A stretch of DNA of 13,064 bases from Brachionus koreanus (GCA_016987375.1 PJRA01000297.1:208703-221766), one strand, 5' to 3'; shown: positions 1 to 8,717, numbered from the stretch's first letter. Program-made: numbers and translations. Notes: generated by a model not told the origin, from the sequence alone.

Positions 1-1447
1 TAAAATAGTATTGTACAATTTATATGAGTCAGATCTTCTACTTTTGATACCTGTTTAATAAAAGAAGTATTCTCTCTATCATATATCTTATAATCTTTCC
101 TTAAGTATTCAAAAACGCTTTTACATAATTGGTTATTAAAAATTTGTTTGACAAAGAATATTTTATGCTTATAATAAATTTGACTAATTGACTCCAATTT
201 TAGTGCTTTGTTCATAGGTTTTGTTTTTGTAAATTTACTGAGTCCAATAAATCGTTTTATTAAAATATTTTGCCGAATATCAAATTCCTTTAAACTCTTT
301 TCATTAATGAAGATATTATCTAAATGATATCTAAAGATTGATTGAGAGAACTGTTTGTATAGGAAAGCTATAGTTTCTGGGTTCATTAATTTTGGTTTGC
401 ATTCAACACTATTTAGAGAGTAAAAAATCTCTTCAACTTTTTTCATCTTATTTTCCACGAAATCCTTTATTGATTTTTGATTTCCAATAGGTAGGCCAAG
501 ATAAATCAAACTTTTAACTTTTGGAATCGTAGAGCCATTTAATTTAAATTTTGTTTTAGAACTTGTATTTTTTTTTTTCGAATAGGATTGATGCCGATTT
601 AAAGGCATTAAATTCGATTTTTCAGTCCTTGGCATTATTTTAATGTGCTTTTCAGATGGTGATAATAAGACTATATCGTCGCAGTAGGCAAGAACCGACA
701 AATTTATTTCAACAATCTTTGCACCAACTTTAAAATCAGTGCATACATATAACATTTGATCGATGAAAAAATTAAATATGTACGAAGATAATATTTCTCC
801 TTGTTTGACTCCTCCTGTTATTGGGAAAGGATTACTTTTTTCTTCACAAACTTTGATGATCGCCTTAGAAATTTCATAATATCTGTTTAATATTCTCCAC
901 AAATAATTATTCATTTATCCAATTAGTTTGTAGAAAAGCCCAGCACGCTATAATTTATCAAACGCTTTACTGGCATCAAGACTCATTATAATTAAACGAG
1001 ATCCTCCTTGGCAATAATAGTTGACTATTTCGTTTGCTAAAAAATAGCAATGTTTACATGAGCTCTTTTTTTTGTATCCAAATTGATTGCTATGAATGCT
1101 ATCAAAAATATTCGTCTTGGCCAAAATAATAGACTCAAAAATAGTTGATAAACATGAATACATCGTGATAGGTCTCCAATCTGAAGGATCTTTTGAAAAT
1201 ACTTTTGTTGGAATAGGTTTTAATAAGGCAATATTGAAATTCTTTGGGAGATAATTAATTTTAATAGAAAAATTGAAAAACTATTCAAGTAAAATAAGTA
1301 GATTTGTTGATGATCCATTTATGAAAAATTCATTGCAGATTAGGTCGTGACCTGGACTTTTCTTACGACCAAGTTTCTTAAGTACATCGTTAACTTCTTC
1401 AATCGTGAAATAAATAGGTGACTCATCAAGATTATCTAAACTAACAT
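1..1447 (-). pseudogene. Broken non-LTR (LINE) retrotransposon reverse transcriptase, 5'-truncated
   Basis: Read on the minus strand, one frame gives a non-LTR RT almost throughout. In order: a KKSPGHDLI-type entry motif (about 1380-1340), LPKNFN..LLKPIPTK (about 1250-1205), DPSDWRPIT (about 1185-1160), QFGYKKKSSCKH, motif A SLDASKAFD (about 975-950), GVKQGEILSSYIFN (about 825-780), the YCDD catalytic loop (about 690-680) and the thumb motif YLGLPIG (about 510-485). The frame then stays open to the left edge. It is dead: in-frame stops lie at 1281-1283, 948-950 and 915-917, and there is a frameshift with probable small deletion near 620-635. Homology fades at about 1447, so the endonuclease half is missing, as expected of 5' truncation. 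The jockey/CR1 side of the non-LTR tree is possible but not established. Confidence 0.9.
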
Positions 1448-1472
1448 TTTATTTAAATATTTATATTTATTC

Positions 1473-1494
1473 ACTAAACTAAACTAAACTAAAC
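1473..1494. repeat. (ACTAA)n microsatellite
   Basis: Four perfect copies of ACTAA plus two bases. It lies about 25 bases beyond the point where RT homology at 1-1447 ends, so it may mark the old insertion junction of that element. Confidence 0.8.
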
Positions 1495-1979
1495 AGAACT
1501 GAAGATAATTTTTGAGCTTGATAACCCTAATTTTATCATTAATTCTCAGTTGGCTTTATTTTATACTTTAGGTTTTGGCTTAAAAAATGAAACAAAAAAT
1601 TAGAAAATTAAAAAAAGCGTGACTGTAAGAACAAGAAAGTATAATTTGAATTTTATTTTCTAACTCTGTTTCAATAATTAGAGTTTAAATGGATGAAATT
1701 TATCACTAGGAGCTCCAAAGGAGTCATTTTGACTCTTTTGAAAAGATTTTTCAAATGGGTATATCTTATTTGATTTGTGCAGATTTTAAAATTTTCTTTA
1801 AAAATAAAATTTATCTATAATATTATTATAGTTTTTTTTTATAAAATATTTTTGAATTAAAAAAACGTGAAAAAATGCTTGATGCTTCTAGTGTTATATA
1901 ATTTAAAATTTGTCTTCGATTTAACTTTTGCATTTGACAAGCATTCAATAAATAAAATAAAAAAATACTATATTAAAAA
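1495..1979. other. AT-rich intergenic stretch, no gene seen
   Basis: No supported reading frame on either strand. It holds homopolymer A/T runs and the region downstream of hnRNP paralogue A. A single 10-base match (TTCTAGTGTT, 1886-1895) to the end of the dispersed repeat described at 7489 is present, but its flanks do not align convincingly. Confidence 0.6.
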
Positions 1980-2016
1980 TTTATTTTAGCATTAATTTAT
2001 TTTTTAAAAAATAGAA

Positions 2017-2022
2017 TTTATT
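2017..2022 (-). terminator. Poly(A) signal of hnRNP paralogue A
   Basis: AATAAA on the minus strand, 11 nt after the stop codon at 2036-2034. A second copy lies at 1996-2001 and a third at 1980-1985, so 3' end formation close to the stop is likely. Confidence 0.6.
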
Positions 2023-2033
2023 TTGAAAAAAAA

Positions 2034-3140
2034 TTAAAACATGCCATTACCATTGCCTACCATATTTATCTGATTCATACCATTATTCATTAAATTATTG
2101 TTGCCATTTTGGTAGTTGTTCATTCTATTTTGAGCATTTTTCGGACCAGGGCCTTTTCGTCCCGGTTGATTTTTCCCTCCTGCATACGGTGCTTGTGGTC
2201 GATTGTTAAATTTTGAATGACCACCTCGCATTGGACCTCCAGCACCATTGCGTCCATTTCGATTGTTGTTCATGTTCGAATAGCCTCCTCCAGAATTTCC
2301 ATTCATACCATTCGAATAGTTTCCAAAATTCATGCCATTTCCACTAAAATTATTCATTTGAAAACCATTGTTTCTATTATTCATAAAATCATTGTTGTTA
2401 AAGCTATTGAAATTTTGTTGTTGATGTTGACCAAATCTATTTTGATTAGATCTATTATTATTGGACTGATTGCCGTCTTTGGGCAAAGCTTTTTGACACT
2501 GCAAAGGAAGACCATTGACTGTATGATGTTTTTCAATAATTACTTTATCGACTGGATCATAGTCGTCAAAAGTAATAAAACCAAAGCCTCTTGATGTATT
2601 TTTTTCTTTGTCTCTCATAATTGCACAGTCAGTTATGTTTCCGTACGAGCTAAAGTAAGACCTCAAGTCCTCTTCATTTATGCTATCTCTAATTCCACCC
2701 ACAAACAATTTTTTAACAGTGACTTGAATTTCTTGTCTGCCCGAGTCTTCTTTTGGCGTGGCTCTTTTGGTCTCAACTTGTCTACCATCAATGTTGTGAG
2801 GCCTATTCTGCATCAGTTGGTCTACTTGGGTCGAGTTTGCATATGTGACAAATCCAAAACCTCGACTCTTGCCCGACTCTTTGTCTTTCATTACCACATA
2901 GTCCAACAATTCACCAAATTTTGAGAAATAGTTCTTGAACGACTCGTCGTCAGTCTTGTAGCTTAGGCCGCCCACAAACACTTTTCTAAAATGTTCAGGT
3001 TCAAGCTGAGCATTTTGAGAATCATTTTGACTTTGGTCACAATTGTTTCCGTTTTCAACATATTCTGTATTTTGCGATTCAATTTCTTGTATATCCTGAG
3101 TCATTTGCATTTGTTCACTCTGTACATTTTCCTCACTCAT
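2034..3140 (-). CDS. hnRNP A/B-type RNA-binding protein, paralogue A (intronless)
   Basis: A complete 368-residue frame starting at ATG 3140-3138. It has a short Q/N/E-rich head (1-48) and two RRM domains (about 53-128 and 144-220). RNP2/RNP1 motifs are VFVGGL (54-59) and RGFGFVTY (93-100) in the first RRM, LFVGGI (145-150) and RGFGFITF (184-191) in the second. The segment DDYDPVDK just after the second RNP1 is a hallmark of the hnRNP A1/A2 group. The tail (222-368) is rich in Asn, Gly and Met, prion-like in composition. It holds GGPMRGGH..F..R..APYAGG (about 301-322), which matches the M9 type of PY nuclear-import signal read by transportin. Expected role: nuclear pre-mRNA binding, splicing and mRNA export. 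It is divergent from, and clearly paralogous to, the gene at 5247, but lacks that gene's intron and its RGG end. An acceptor-like TAATTAG ends at 3153, 12 nt before the ATG, so a 5'UTR intron or spliced leader is possible. Many synonymous differences with conserved protein imply a functional gene. Confidence 0.93.
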   Translation of the reverse strand: MSEENVQSEQMQMTQDIQEIESQNTEYVENGNNCDQSQNDSQNAQLEPEHFRKVFVGGLSYKTDDESFKNYFSKFGELLDYVVMKDKESGKSRGFGFVTYANSTQVDQLMQNRPHNIDGRQVETKRATPKEDSGRQEIQVTVKKLFVGGIRDSINEEDLRSYFSSYGNITDCAIMRDKEKNTSRGFGFITFDDYDPVDKVIIEKHHTVNGLPLQCQKALPKDGNQSNNNRSNQNRFGQHQQQNFNSFNNNDFMNNRNNGFQMNNFSGNGMNFGNYSNGMNGNSGGGYSNMNNNRNGRNGAGGPMRGGHSKFNNRPQAPYAGGKNQPGRKGPGPKNAQNRMNNYQNGNNNLMNNGMNQINMVGNGNGMF

Positions 3141-3976
3141 TCTTCCAAGCTCCTAATTATTTATTACTGTTATAGAACTTTTTAATCAATCTCTTCATGT
3201 TTTTAAGCACATATTATCGATCATTTTTATACTCTTTGTATTTTCAATGTCCATCTTTGTTTTAGTAAAATAAAAGCTTTTTTATTATTTACTTTATCGA
3301 CACATAATTTGTCTTATATTTTAGTATAGTTATTGGTTTAACTTTCCAAGACCATTTAGGTTACTAAAAGTATTCTAAAATCTAAAATAAAATTATTTTT
3401 ATATTTTGATAAAAAATCTTTTAACTTTCATGCAAAAAGTGTAAATGTCTACAACATCGATTCATAAATCTCCAAGCTATTAGATCACGAATAAATGGAA
3501 TTAGAATGATTTTTAGAGAATTTATTTCAAAGAATAATTTATTAGTATTTTTAATAATTTAGCACTATTCAACTTTTCATTTAATCAAGCTTAGTTTAGA
3601 TACGTTTATTTTTTAAGGGTAAATTGCAATACAATTAAATTGTGCATTTTAGAAAAGATATTGATATATTTTAGAAAAGAGCAAATTGAACATCCCCTGT
3701 AAATGCCCGGCTTAAAACCACTGACACTTTTTGATCAGCAATACAATGTGACAAGACATTTTTTTCTGTAACCACCCTGTTTGTCAAAAAGTTTTATCTA
3801 AAGAGCCACGTTTAATTATTTCTATCACTAATTTAAATATTTTTTAAGACATACAATCCAAAAATAGAACTTTATTTCTGGTTTTAGATCAAAATTTTAT
3901 TTTTTTTGAAAAACATTATTTTATTTATTGAATTTGAATAAACAAATATGAAAAAAATAAAATTCTTTTCTAGTTG
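3141..3976. other. Divergent spacer, left part; no gene seen
   Basis: AT-rich sequence upstream of hnRNP paralogue A. No reading frame looks protein-coding. A slightly less AT-rich patch lies at about 3680-3820. The 14-mer TATTTTAGAAAAGA nearly repeats at about 3645-3680. The promoter of paralogue A should lie here, but no core motif can be called with confidence. Confidence 0.5.
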
Positions 3977-4160
3977 TGCAAAAATGGTTCTGCTAACAGT
4001 ACATTCCTGTACTAATTTGAACAAACGAATTCTCAACTCTGCAAGAATTCTTCATTTTTCTTTAAAATGCACATCATTAAAAAACATCTAATAATATTTT
4101 CAATAAATTGCACAGATTTTCCACAGCTTAAAAAGTACGGTTTGCAGAGTCATTTTTGCA
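3977..4160. repeat. Inverted repeat with nested hairpins (MITE-like or structured element)
   Basis: The arms at 3977-4002 and 4135-4160 are inverted copies, 22 of 26 bases identical without gaps, sharing TGCAAAAATG, TCTGC, AAC and GTAC. Weaker similarity runs about 14 bases further outward on both sides. Inside lie two smaller dyads: AGTACA/TGTACT with a 4-base loop (3998-4013) and GAATTCT/AGAATTC (4027-4033 and 4044-4050). No transposase and no clear target duplication are visible. It could be a small non-autonomous DNA element or a folded regulatory element between the two divergent hnRNP genes. Confidence 0.6.
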
Positions 4161-4229
4161 AAAATAGAAAAAAATCTTTTTTATTTCGCTAAAAGATATA
4201 AATTAAATTTTAAACATAGATTGAATCAC

Positions 4230-4294
4230 TGATGCATAATTAGTTATTTTTTTTTAATTTTGAATAAAAGCTTATAAATAAACTTAATGCATCA
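4230..4294. repeat. Short inverted repeat TGATGCAT / ATGCATCA
   Basis: TGATGCAT at 4230-4237 is mirrored by ATGCATCA at 4287-4294, with further partial pairing inward. No other feature explains it. It lies just left of the transposase relic, but no link to that element can be shown. Confidence 0.4.
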
Positions 4295-4399
4295 TACATG
4301 TTTCATATTTTAAATAAATTAACCATTTTTGACTATATTTGAATTTTTTTTACTTTTATTAACCAGAAATAACATTTTGTTATTACGTAATTTTAGTAA

Positions 4400-4693
4400 A
4401 ATGTGGTGAGTGTACAAGCTAGTGGTGGCAGTGTAGGCATATGGGGAGCGATTTCATCTAATGGAACTGGTAACTGCCAAGTGTATAGCGGTCGAATGGA
4501 TCAATATTTGTATATAGATACGTTGGAAAATGCCATGTTACCTTCGAGAGACTTGTTAATAGATGACCATAGTAATTGGATATACCAGCAAGATTACGTG
4601 CTATGCCATTAAGCAAAGAAAGTTGACGCATGGTTTCGCGAAAATAATATTAGTGTTCTTCCATGGCCAGCAAGAAGTCCTGATTTGAATCCC
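4400..4693 (+). pseudogene. Tc1/mariner-type transposase fragment
   Basis: One frame (codon phase as at 4403) reads as the middle of a Tc1-type DDE transposase: QASGGSVGIWGAISS (about 4415-4459), a YIDTLEN segment, IYQQD (the second catalytic Asp, near 4580-4597), then WFREN and LPWPARSPDLNP up to 4693. The first catalytic Asp region is absent. The reading breaks off right after LNP, so the third catalytic acid is also missing. An in-frame TAA at 4610-4612 interrupts the usual segment after the QQD..CH motif. About 180 bases of AT-rich sequence separate it from the surviving right terminal repeat, suggesting an internal deletion. Clearly inactive. Confidence 0.92.
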
Positions 4694-4870
4694 AGGCCAA
4701 GTTTATAGTTAATTTAATTGTATATAAAAAAGTGATCAAATGACAGTATTTTTATGTTTTTCTTTTAAATATTTTTTATGTTATATTCTTAAAATCAAAA
4801 ACTTTTTTCAATAAAAATCCGATTTCATAATTAAATATTTAATTTTTTAATTTATTTAATAAAAAAAAAT

Positions 4871-4902
4871 CAACTTGTCATAAACTTTTGGGACTGACTG
4901 TA
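4871..4902 (+). mobile_element. Right terminal inverted repeat of the Tc1-type element, ending at a TA
   Basis: The block at 4871-4900 ends ...TTTTGGGACTGACTG and is followed by TA at 4901-4902. Its reverse complement begins CAGTCAGTCCCAAAAG, the usual form of a Tc1-type terminus inserted at TA. It lies 178 bases right of the transposase fragment in the expected orientation. A convincing left partner was not found within the window, so the left end seems lost. Confidence 0.75.
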
Positions 4903-5246
4903 TAATATAAAAATTTTATTAAGACAAATCGAAGGGACTTTTTTCAATTTTTCATTTTTTTAAACACAACTAAACATTCAATTATAAAATCATTAATGTT
5001 AATAATAAAAAATAGAGTAAAAAAATCATTTTTATTCTAGACGGATGTTTTTATTTTTGAATAGAAAAATACAAATAAAATTTTTTTTTCATAAATTTGA
5101 AATAGCAAATGCAACTTTTGTTATGCATTTAGAAAATAAATAAAAAAAAATATCCTATAAATATAGAGATTTTAATTTTTAAATTGCACATTCTAAAATT
5201 AAAAATATTAAAAGGTTTTTTATTTAAAAAATAAAATAAACAAAAA
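4903..5246. other. AT-rich region upstream of hnRNP paralogue B
   Basis: No coding signal. It should include the promoter and 5'UTR of the gene starting at 5247. In-frame TAA at 5232-5234 shortly before the ATG fixes the start. No confident TATA box or initiator can be separated from the general AT richness. Confidence 0.5.
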
Positions 5247-6606
5247 ATGAACAACACTGAAAACACGGAAAACGGGAATCATCATCCAGATGGAGAACAT
5301 GATCAAGAACAGCACGTTCAGCCTAAGGATGAACAAGTTGAACAAGTTGAACTTGAAAATCAAGTTAAACATGAAGAAGAACAACCTGAAGTACAACAAG
5401 ACGAACAACAAGAAGATCAACAAAATCCAATCAGTGAACAAACTTACCAAGAATATAGTCAAAACGACTCTCAACTTGATACAAACGCAAACGAAATAAG
5501 TCAAAATTCCCAAGACAGTCAGTCAAGCCAACAGGCTCTGGAACCTGAACAGTTTAGAAAAGTTTTTGTGGGAGGTCTAAGTTTTAAAACAGATGATGAA
5601 GCGTTCAAAAACTATTTTTCTAAATTTGGTGAATTGTTAGACTATGTTGTAATGAAGGATCGAGAGTCTGGCAAGAGTCGAGGATTTGGTTTTGTCACCT
5701 ATGCAAATTCGTCTCAAGTGGACGAATTGATGCGCAATAGGCCACATACAATCGATGGCAGACAAGTAGAAACAAAGAGGGCCACGCCGAGAGAGGACTC
5801 TGGTCGACAAGAAGTACAGGCTACTGTTAAAAAGTTATTCATTGGTGGCATTAGAGACAATATAACAGAAGAAGACCTAAAATCTTATTTCAGCTCTTAC
5901 GGAAACATAATTGACTGCATTATCATGAAAGATAAGGAGACCAATAAGACTAGGGGCTTTGGCTTTGCTTCGTTTGATGACTATGACCCAGTCGACAAGA
6001 TTATATTGGAAAAACATCACACTATAAATGGCATAGTTTTGCAGTGTTTAAAAGCGGTTCCCAAAGATGGACAAGGTCAAGGACGAAAGCCTGCACAAAA
6101 TGGCCGGGGCCATGGCGGAGGCTACAACCAGTCCCAAGGAGGATTTAATAACGGTGGACAATTCAACCCTAATTTTAGTACACCAGCAATGCCGAATAAC
6201 GGTTTCCAGATGGGTGGCCAAGTTCCTCAATTCGGAAGTAATGGCAGCATGCAGAACACATATGGAAGCTATAATCAAGCGCCTCAACAACAAAACGGCG
6301 GTCCGAGACGCGGAGGTGGTGGTGGACCCATCCGAGGTGGCCATGGACGATTTTCGGGCAGAAATCAAGGCCCCTATTCAGGTAAACTAGAATTTAATTT
6401 GTTTCATTTGAACAGAGCCTCTTGATTCTAGGAGAGGAATTTTTAAGCTAATTAGAAGACTAATTTAGGATTTTCGTTTAGGCGGCATGCCAGGCCAAAC
6501 AGGTTTCAATAGAGGAGGTCGTGGTGTAGGTCAGAGAGGAGGAGGCGGTCGAGGACGAGGACAAATTGGTTCTGGCCAACAACAACCGTTATCTTATAAT
6601 CAATAA
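5247..6606 (+). CDS. hnRNP A/B-type RNA-binding protein, paralogue B (two coding exons here)
   Basis: Coding exons 5247-6381 and 6482-6606 join across a 100-nt GT-AG intron (6382-6481, phase 1), giving 419 residues. Splicing replaces a short intron-encoded tail with a Gly/Arg/Gln-rich end containing RGG and GRGRG runs and finishing LSYNQ. Residues 1-98 are an acidic Gln/Glu-rich low-complexity head. RRM1 spans about 105-180 (RNP2 VFVGGL 106-111, RNP1 RGFGFVTY 145-152). RRM2 spans about 196-272 (RNP2 LFIGGI 197-202, RNP1 RGFGFASF 236-243), followed by DDYDPVDK as in hnRNP A1. The tail (275-419) is Gly/Asn/Gln-rich and holds GGPIRGGH..F..R..GPYSGG (about 359-380), an M9-type PY nuclear-import signal. 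Expected role: nuclear RNA binding, splicing regulation and shuttling. The RRMs are nearly the same as those of the gene at 2034-3140, from which it diverges head to head. Confidence 0.94.
6382..6481 (+). other. Intron of hnRNP paralogue B
   Basis: Donor GTAAAC follows G 6381 and acceptor TTTCGTTTAG ends at 6481; removal keeps the frame and joins ...GPYSG to GMPGQTGF.... If the intron is retained, translation adds 13 codons after the Gly codon and stops at 6423-6425, removing the RGG tail. Another AG at 6430-6431 would give an early stop. Confidence 0.9.
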
Positions 6607-6610
6607 AAAT

Positions 6611-6616
6611 AATAAA
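6611..6616 (+). terminator. Poly(A) signal of hnRNP paralogue B
   Basis: AATAAA five bases after the stop codon at 6604-6606; another AATAAA overlaps the stop itself (6602-6607). More copies follow within 120 bases. Confidence 0.6.
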
Positions 6617-6952
6617 TAGTTTTAATTATTAAAATTTATTCCATATTTTAGAATAAGGAAATATCTGAAAAAAAATAAGTATATTTTTTATTATTAAAAT
6701 TTTTATTGTAAATAAATGTTCCTTGGAACAATAATAAAAACTATTTTTTTTTTTTTTTTTAAATAAAAATGAAATTAAAAATTAGCAAAAATTTATTAAA
6801 TAAAATAAATATTAAATTGAATAGAAAAAAAAAGTCATATTATTTGAATAGTTAATTTATTTTCAAAAATTAGACAAAAATAAAGTAGGAAAAAAAATTT
6901 TTTTTGTAGATAAAATATTTTCAACTAGTAGCAAAAAATATAAAATTTATGT
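6617..6952. other. Low-complexity AT-rich stretch, no gene seen
   Basis: Dominated by A and T runs, including one of about 18 T near 6745-6763. A small hairpin TGTTCC-TT-GGAACA lies near 6717-6731. No coding or RNA-gene signal. Confidence 0.6.
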
Positions 6953-7490
6953 TCAAAAATTAAAAAAGAAAATTTTCGATTTTAAGACTGATCGAGTCTC
7001 GGATTGTTCAATATTAGAATTCGATTGTGCATGTATATAAAAAGCTGCTTGATTTAAAGGACGAGCAAACATCTTTTTTCCTTTCGCGTTTTGCACAATT
7101 CTAAAGATGGAAATCTAGTAAATAGTTCAAGTTGGTAGCTAATGCCAAATACATGTTTGTAAATATTGACATAAACATGTACTCAATTCCCGGACTAGAC
7201 CATTAAGTGCTACTAAAAAAAAAATAACCATAAAATAGTAATTTTTAAAATTAATTTTTATTTTTTATCATAAAAGTTTACACTTTACCAAAAAATGGAA
7301 ATTATTTCGCATCTTTTTTGTGCATGCCTTGATTGAGCCAGTGCAATTAGAAATTTAAAAGGTCCTTTAAAATTCTGAAATGAAGTATATATTCGTTCTT
7401 ATTGTTGAGAATATAGTTCTGGTTTAAAAGAAAGACCGTCAATAACGATTAAGTGCATTATCCCATTTGAGAATTCACCCAAACACACAA
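6953..7490 (-). pseudogene. Decayed, probably once spliced coding sequence of unknown family
   Basis: On the minus strand three blocks read like protein. Block 1 (about 7490-7289) runs from VVCLGEFSNGIMHLIVIDGL to RCEIISIF with one in-frame TAA at 7401-7399. It ends at a good donor (GTAAAG from 7288). Block 2 resumes in the matching phase after an acceptor: the T-rich AG ending at 7213 leaves a TAA at 7205-7203, but TCTAG ending at 7195 avoids it and gives IFCPGIEYMFMSIF..LLDFHL. A one-base shift near 7103 then leads to block 3, RIVQNAKGKKMFARPLNQ.., which contains ATG 7072-7070 and ends at TGA 6955-6953. The left limit of block 1 meets the dispersed repeat at 7489, which may have cut it. The family is not recognised. 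HLIVIDG could be a Walker B-like strand and block 2 may be hydrophobic, but neither is enough to name it. Confidence 0.4.
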
Positions 7491-7597
7491 CACTAGAACG
7501 CCCGTCAGATTTTTTAGACTCTTTATTTGAATAATTTAAACTTGAATTTTATCACATATAAATAAAATTTTAAACAAATACATTAGCTAAACGTTGC
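7489..7597. repeat. Dispersed repeat, copy R1
   Basis: It begins AACACTAGAACGCCCG and includes AAACTTGAATTTTATCACAT. It aligns with R2 at 8106-8209 in the same orientation: almost identical across 7535-7564, with gaps elsewhere, and ATTAGCTAA..GTTG shared near the right end. R3 at 10504 shares the first half. The CACTAGAA start next to TTAA-like bases in the copies would fit a TTAA-inserting (piggyBac-like) terminus, but this is only a suggestion. Confidence 0.7.
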
Positions 7598-8066
7598 TCA
7601 CAATCATGACTAAGGAGATTTATGTTGGAAGTCTCAAATGCTTGGATATCATCTCTAACATAAATACAATGACTCCTCAATCTGATTTTCTATTCTTGTC
7701 ATCACTTTTTTGACGATCCTTACTGACGAAAATTTTGTATCCATTTAGATTAGTAGTTGAGCTTTCGTCATACCATGTTTCAGTGATGCCAATAATATAT
7801 GGTAGAAAACTTGCTGAATATGCCTCAAGCAGATGTAGCTTGTTATTTAGGCTTGTAGCGTTGGTGTAGTAGAAATGAAGCTTATCATGATTGTCTTCTA
7901 GGTTGGTTGATGAATATGAAGAGCTCATTACTTTTAGTGGTAAAGAGGTATTCAATGAGGAGTGCATAGAAGAATCAGAGAAGATAGAAAAATTGGATGA
8001 GCTTTCGGAATGTAAGCTATTATATACAGTGGTAAATGAATAAAAATTGTCACCCCAGTCACACAT
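7598..8066 (-). pseudogene. Non-LTR retrotransposon endonuclease (APE-like) fragment
   Basis: From ATG 8066-8064 the minus-strand frame runs to a stop at 7677. Its C-terminal half reads as the start of an APE-type endonuclease: YYTNATSLNNKLHLL, then IIGITETW (with the catalytic Glu) and LNGYKIFVSKDR. After a frameshift near 7663 the next frame continues YVRDDIQAFETSNINL to about 7600, as expected further along the domain. No RT follows; the fragment stops at repeat R1. The serine-rich N-terminal part (residues 1-60) is not recognised. It lies between two direct repeats and is inactive. It need not come from the same element as the RT pieces at 1-1447 or 8718-8815. Confidence 0.8.
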
Positions 8067-8105
8067 TGAATAATTGCCCTTTGCACATTTTTATGCTTTT
8101 ATGCT

Positions 8106-8209
8106 AACACTAGAACTCCCGTTGTTTTTTTTTTGAATAATTGAAACTTGAATTTTATCACATATAAATAGAGATTAAAAAAATGGATTTTATTAGCTAT
8201 AAATGTTGA
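8106..8209. repeat. Dispersed repeat, copy R2
   Basis: Second copy of the repeat at 7489-7597, in the same orientation: AACACTAGAACTCCCG, a T run, GAATAATTGAAACTTGAATT and TTATCACATATAAATA, then ATTAGCTA..ATGTTG. It lacks about 10 bases that R1 has after the CCCG block. Together R1 and R2 flank the endonuclease fragment. Confidence 0.7.
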
Positions 8210-8717
8210 CTGTAGTTTTTTAGAAAATTGGATAAATTTTCAGAGTAAATGTTTAATTTATCTTAATAAATTTATTTTAAATTTTTATGAAAAATCAGCT
8301 TGGCTTAAAATAGTGTTAAAATAGATTAAAAAGTCATTTGATTTCAAATTTAGCATCAATTTTTTTAACATTAAAAATATAAAAAAAATGTTAAATGGGG
8401 TTCAGAAATTGTTTCAAATGAATGGAAAGCATACAAAATTAGCTTATTTAGCATGGATTCGAACATTTTACCGTGATTCATTCAAAAGAACTTGGTCGTC
8501 GATCATGAATGTGGTAAAAGGAAAAGTCATGTAATCGAATAGAGGAACAACCAACGAACATTTAGCTTAACAATTGTTTAGATCAATAAATTCATAAAAG
8601 TTTTGTATTTTAAAAGATTCTTTAATCAATTATGAATGAATTAACCAAGTTCAAATTGAAGAGCTAGACGTCCTCTACCATTTAAATTGACCAAATTGGA
8701 AATATGAGAAAACTTAG
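8210..8717. other. Mostly AT-rich; weak coding-like trace near 8450-8560
   Basis: Base composition is more mixed at 8440-8560, and short frames there on both strands look weakly protein-like, but each is cut by stops and none matches a family I recognise. The rest is low complexity. Confidence 0.4.

Noticed and set aside
1886..1895. Fourth copy of the CACTAGAA dispersed repeat
   Set aside because: Only 10 bases match exactly; the flanks align poorly beyond T runs.
2217..3185. Long plus-strand frames overlapping hnRNP paralogue A
   Set aside because: They are antisense shadows of a strongly supported gene and are hydrophobic-biased by the complement of Asn-rich codons.
3775..3800. Possible left terminal repeat of the Tc1-type element
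   Set aside because: Only GTCAAAAAGTTTTATC resembles the right terminus; it needs gaps and lacks the CAGTCAGTCCC end and TA.
5220..6390. Alternative frames on both strands across hnRNP paralogue B
   Set aside because: They overlap the RRM-coding frame entirely and show no domain or conservation.
8440..8475. Possible tRNA T-arm (TTCGAATCC on the minus strand)
   Set aside because: The flanking bases do not form a 5-bp T-stem and no anticodon or acceptor stem can be drawn.
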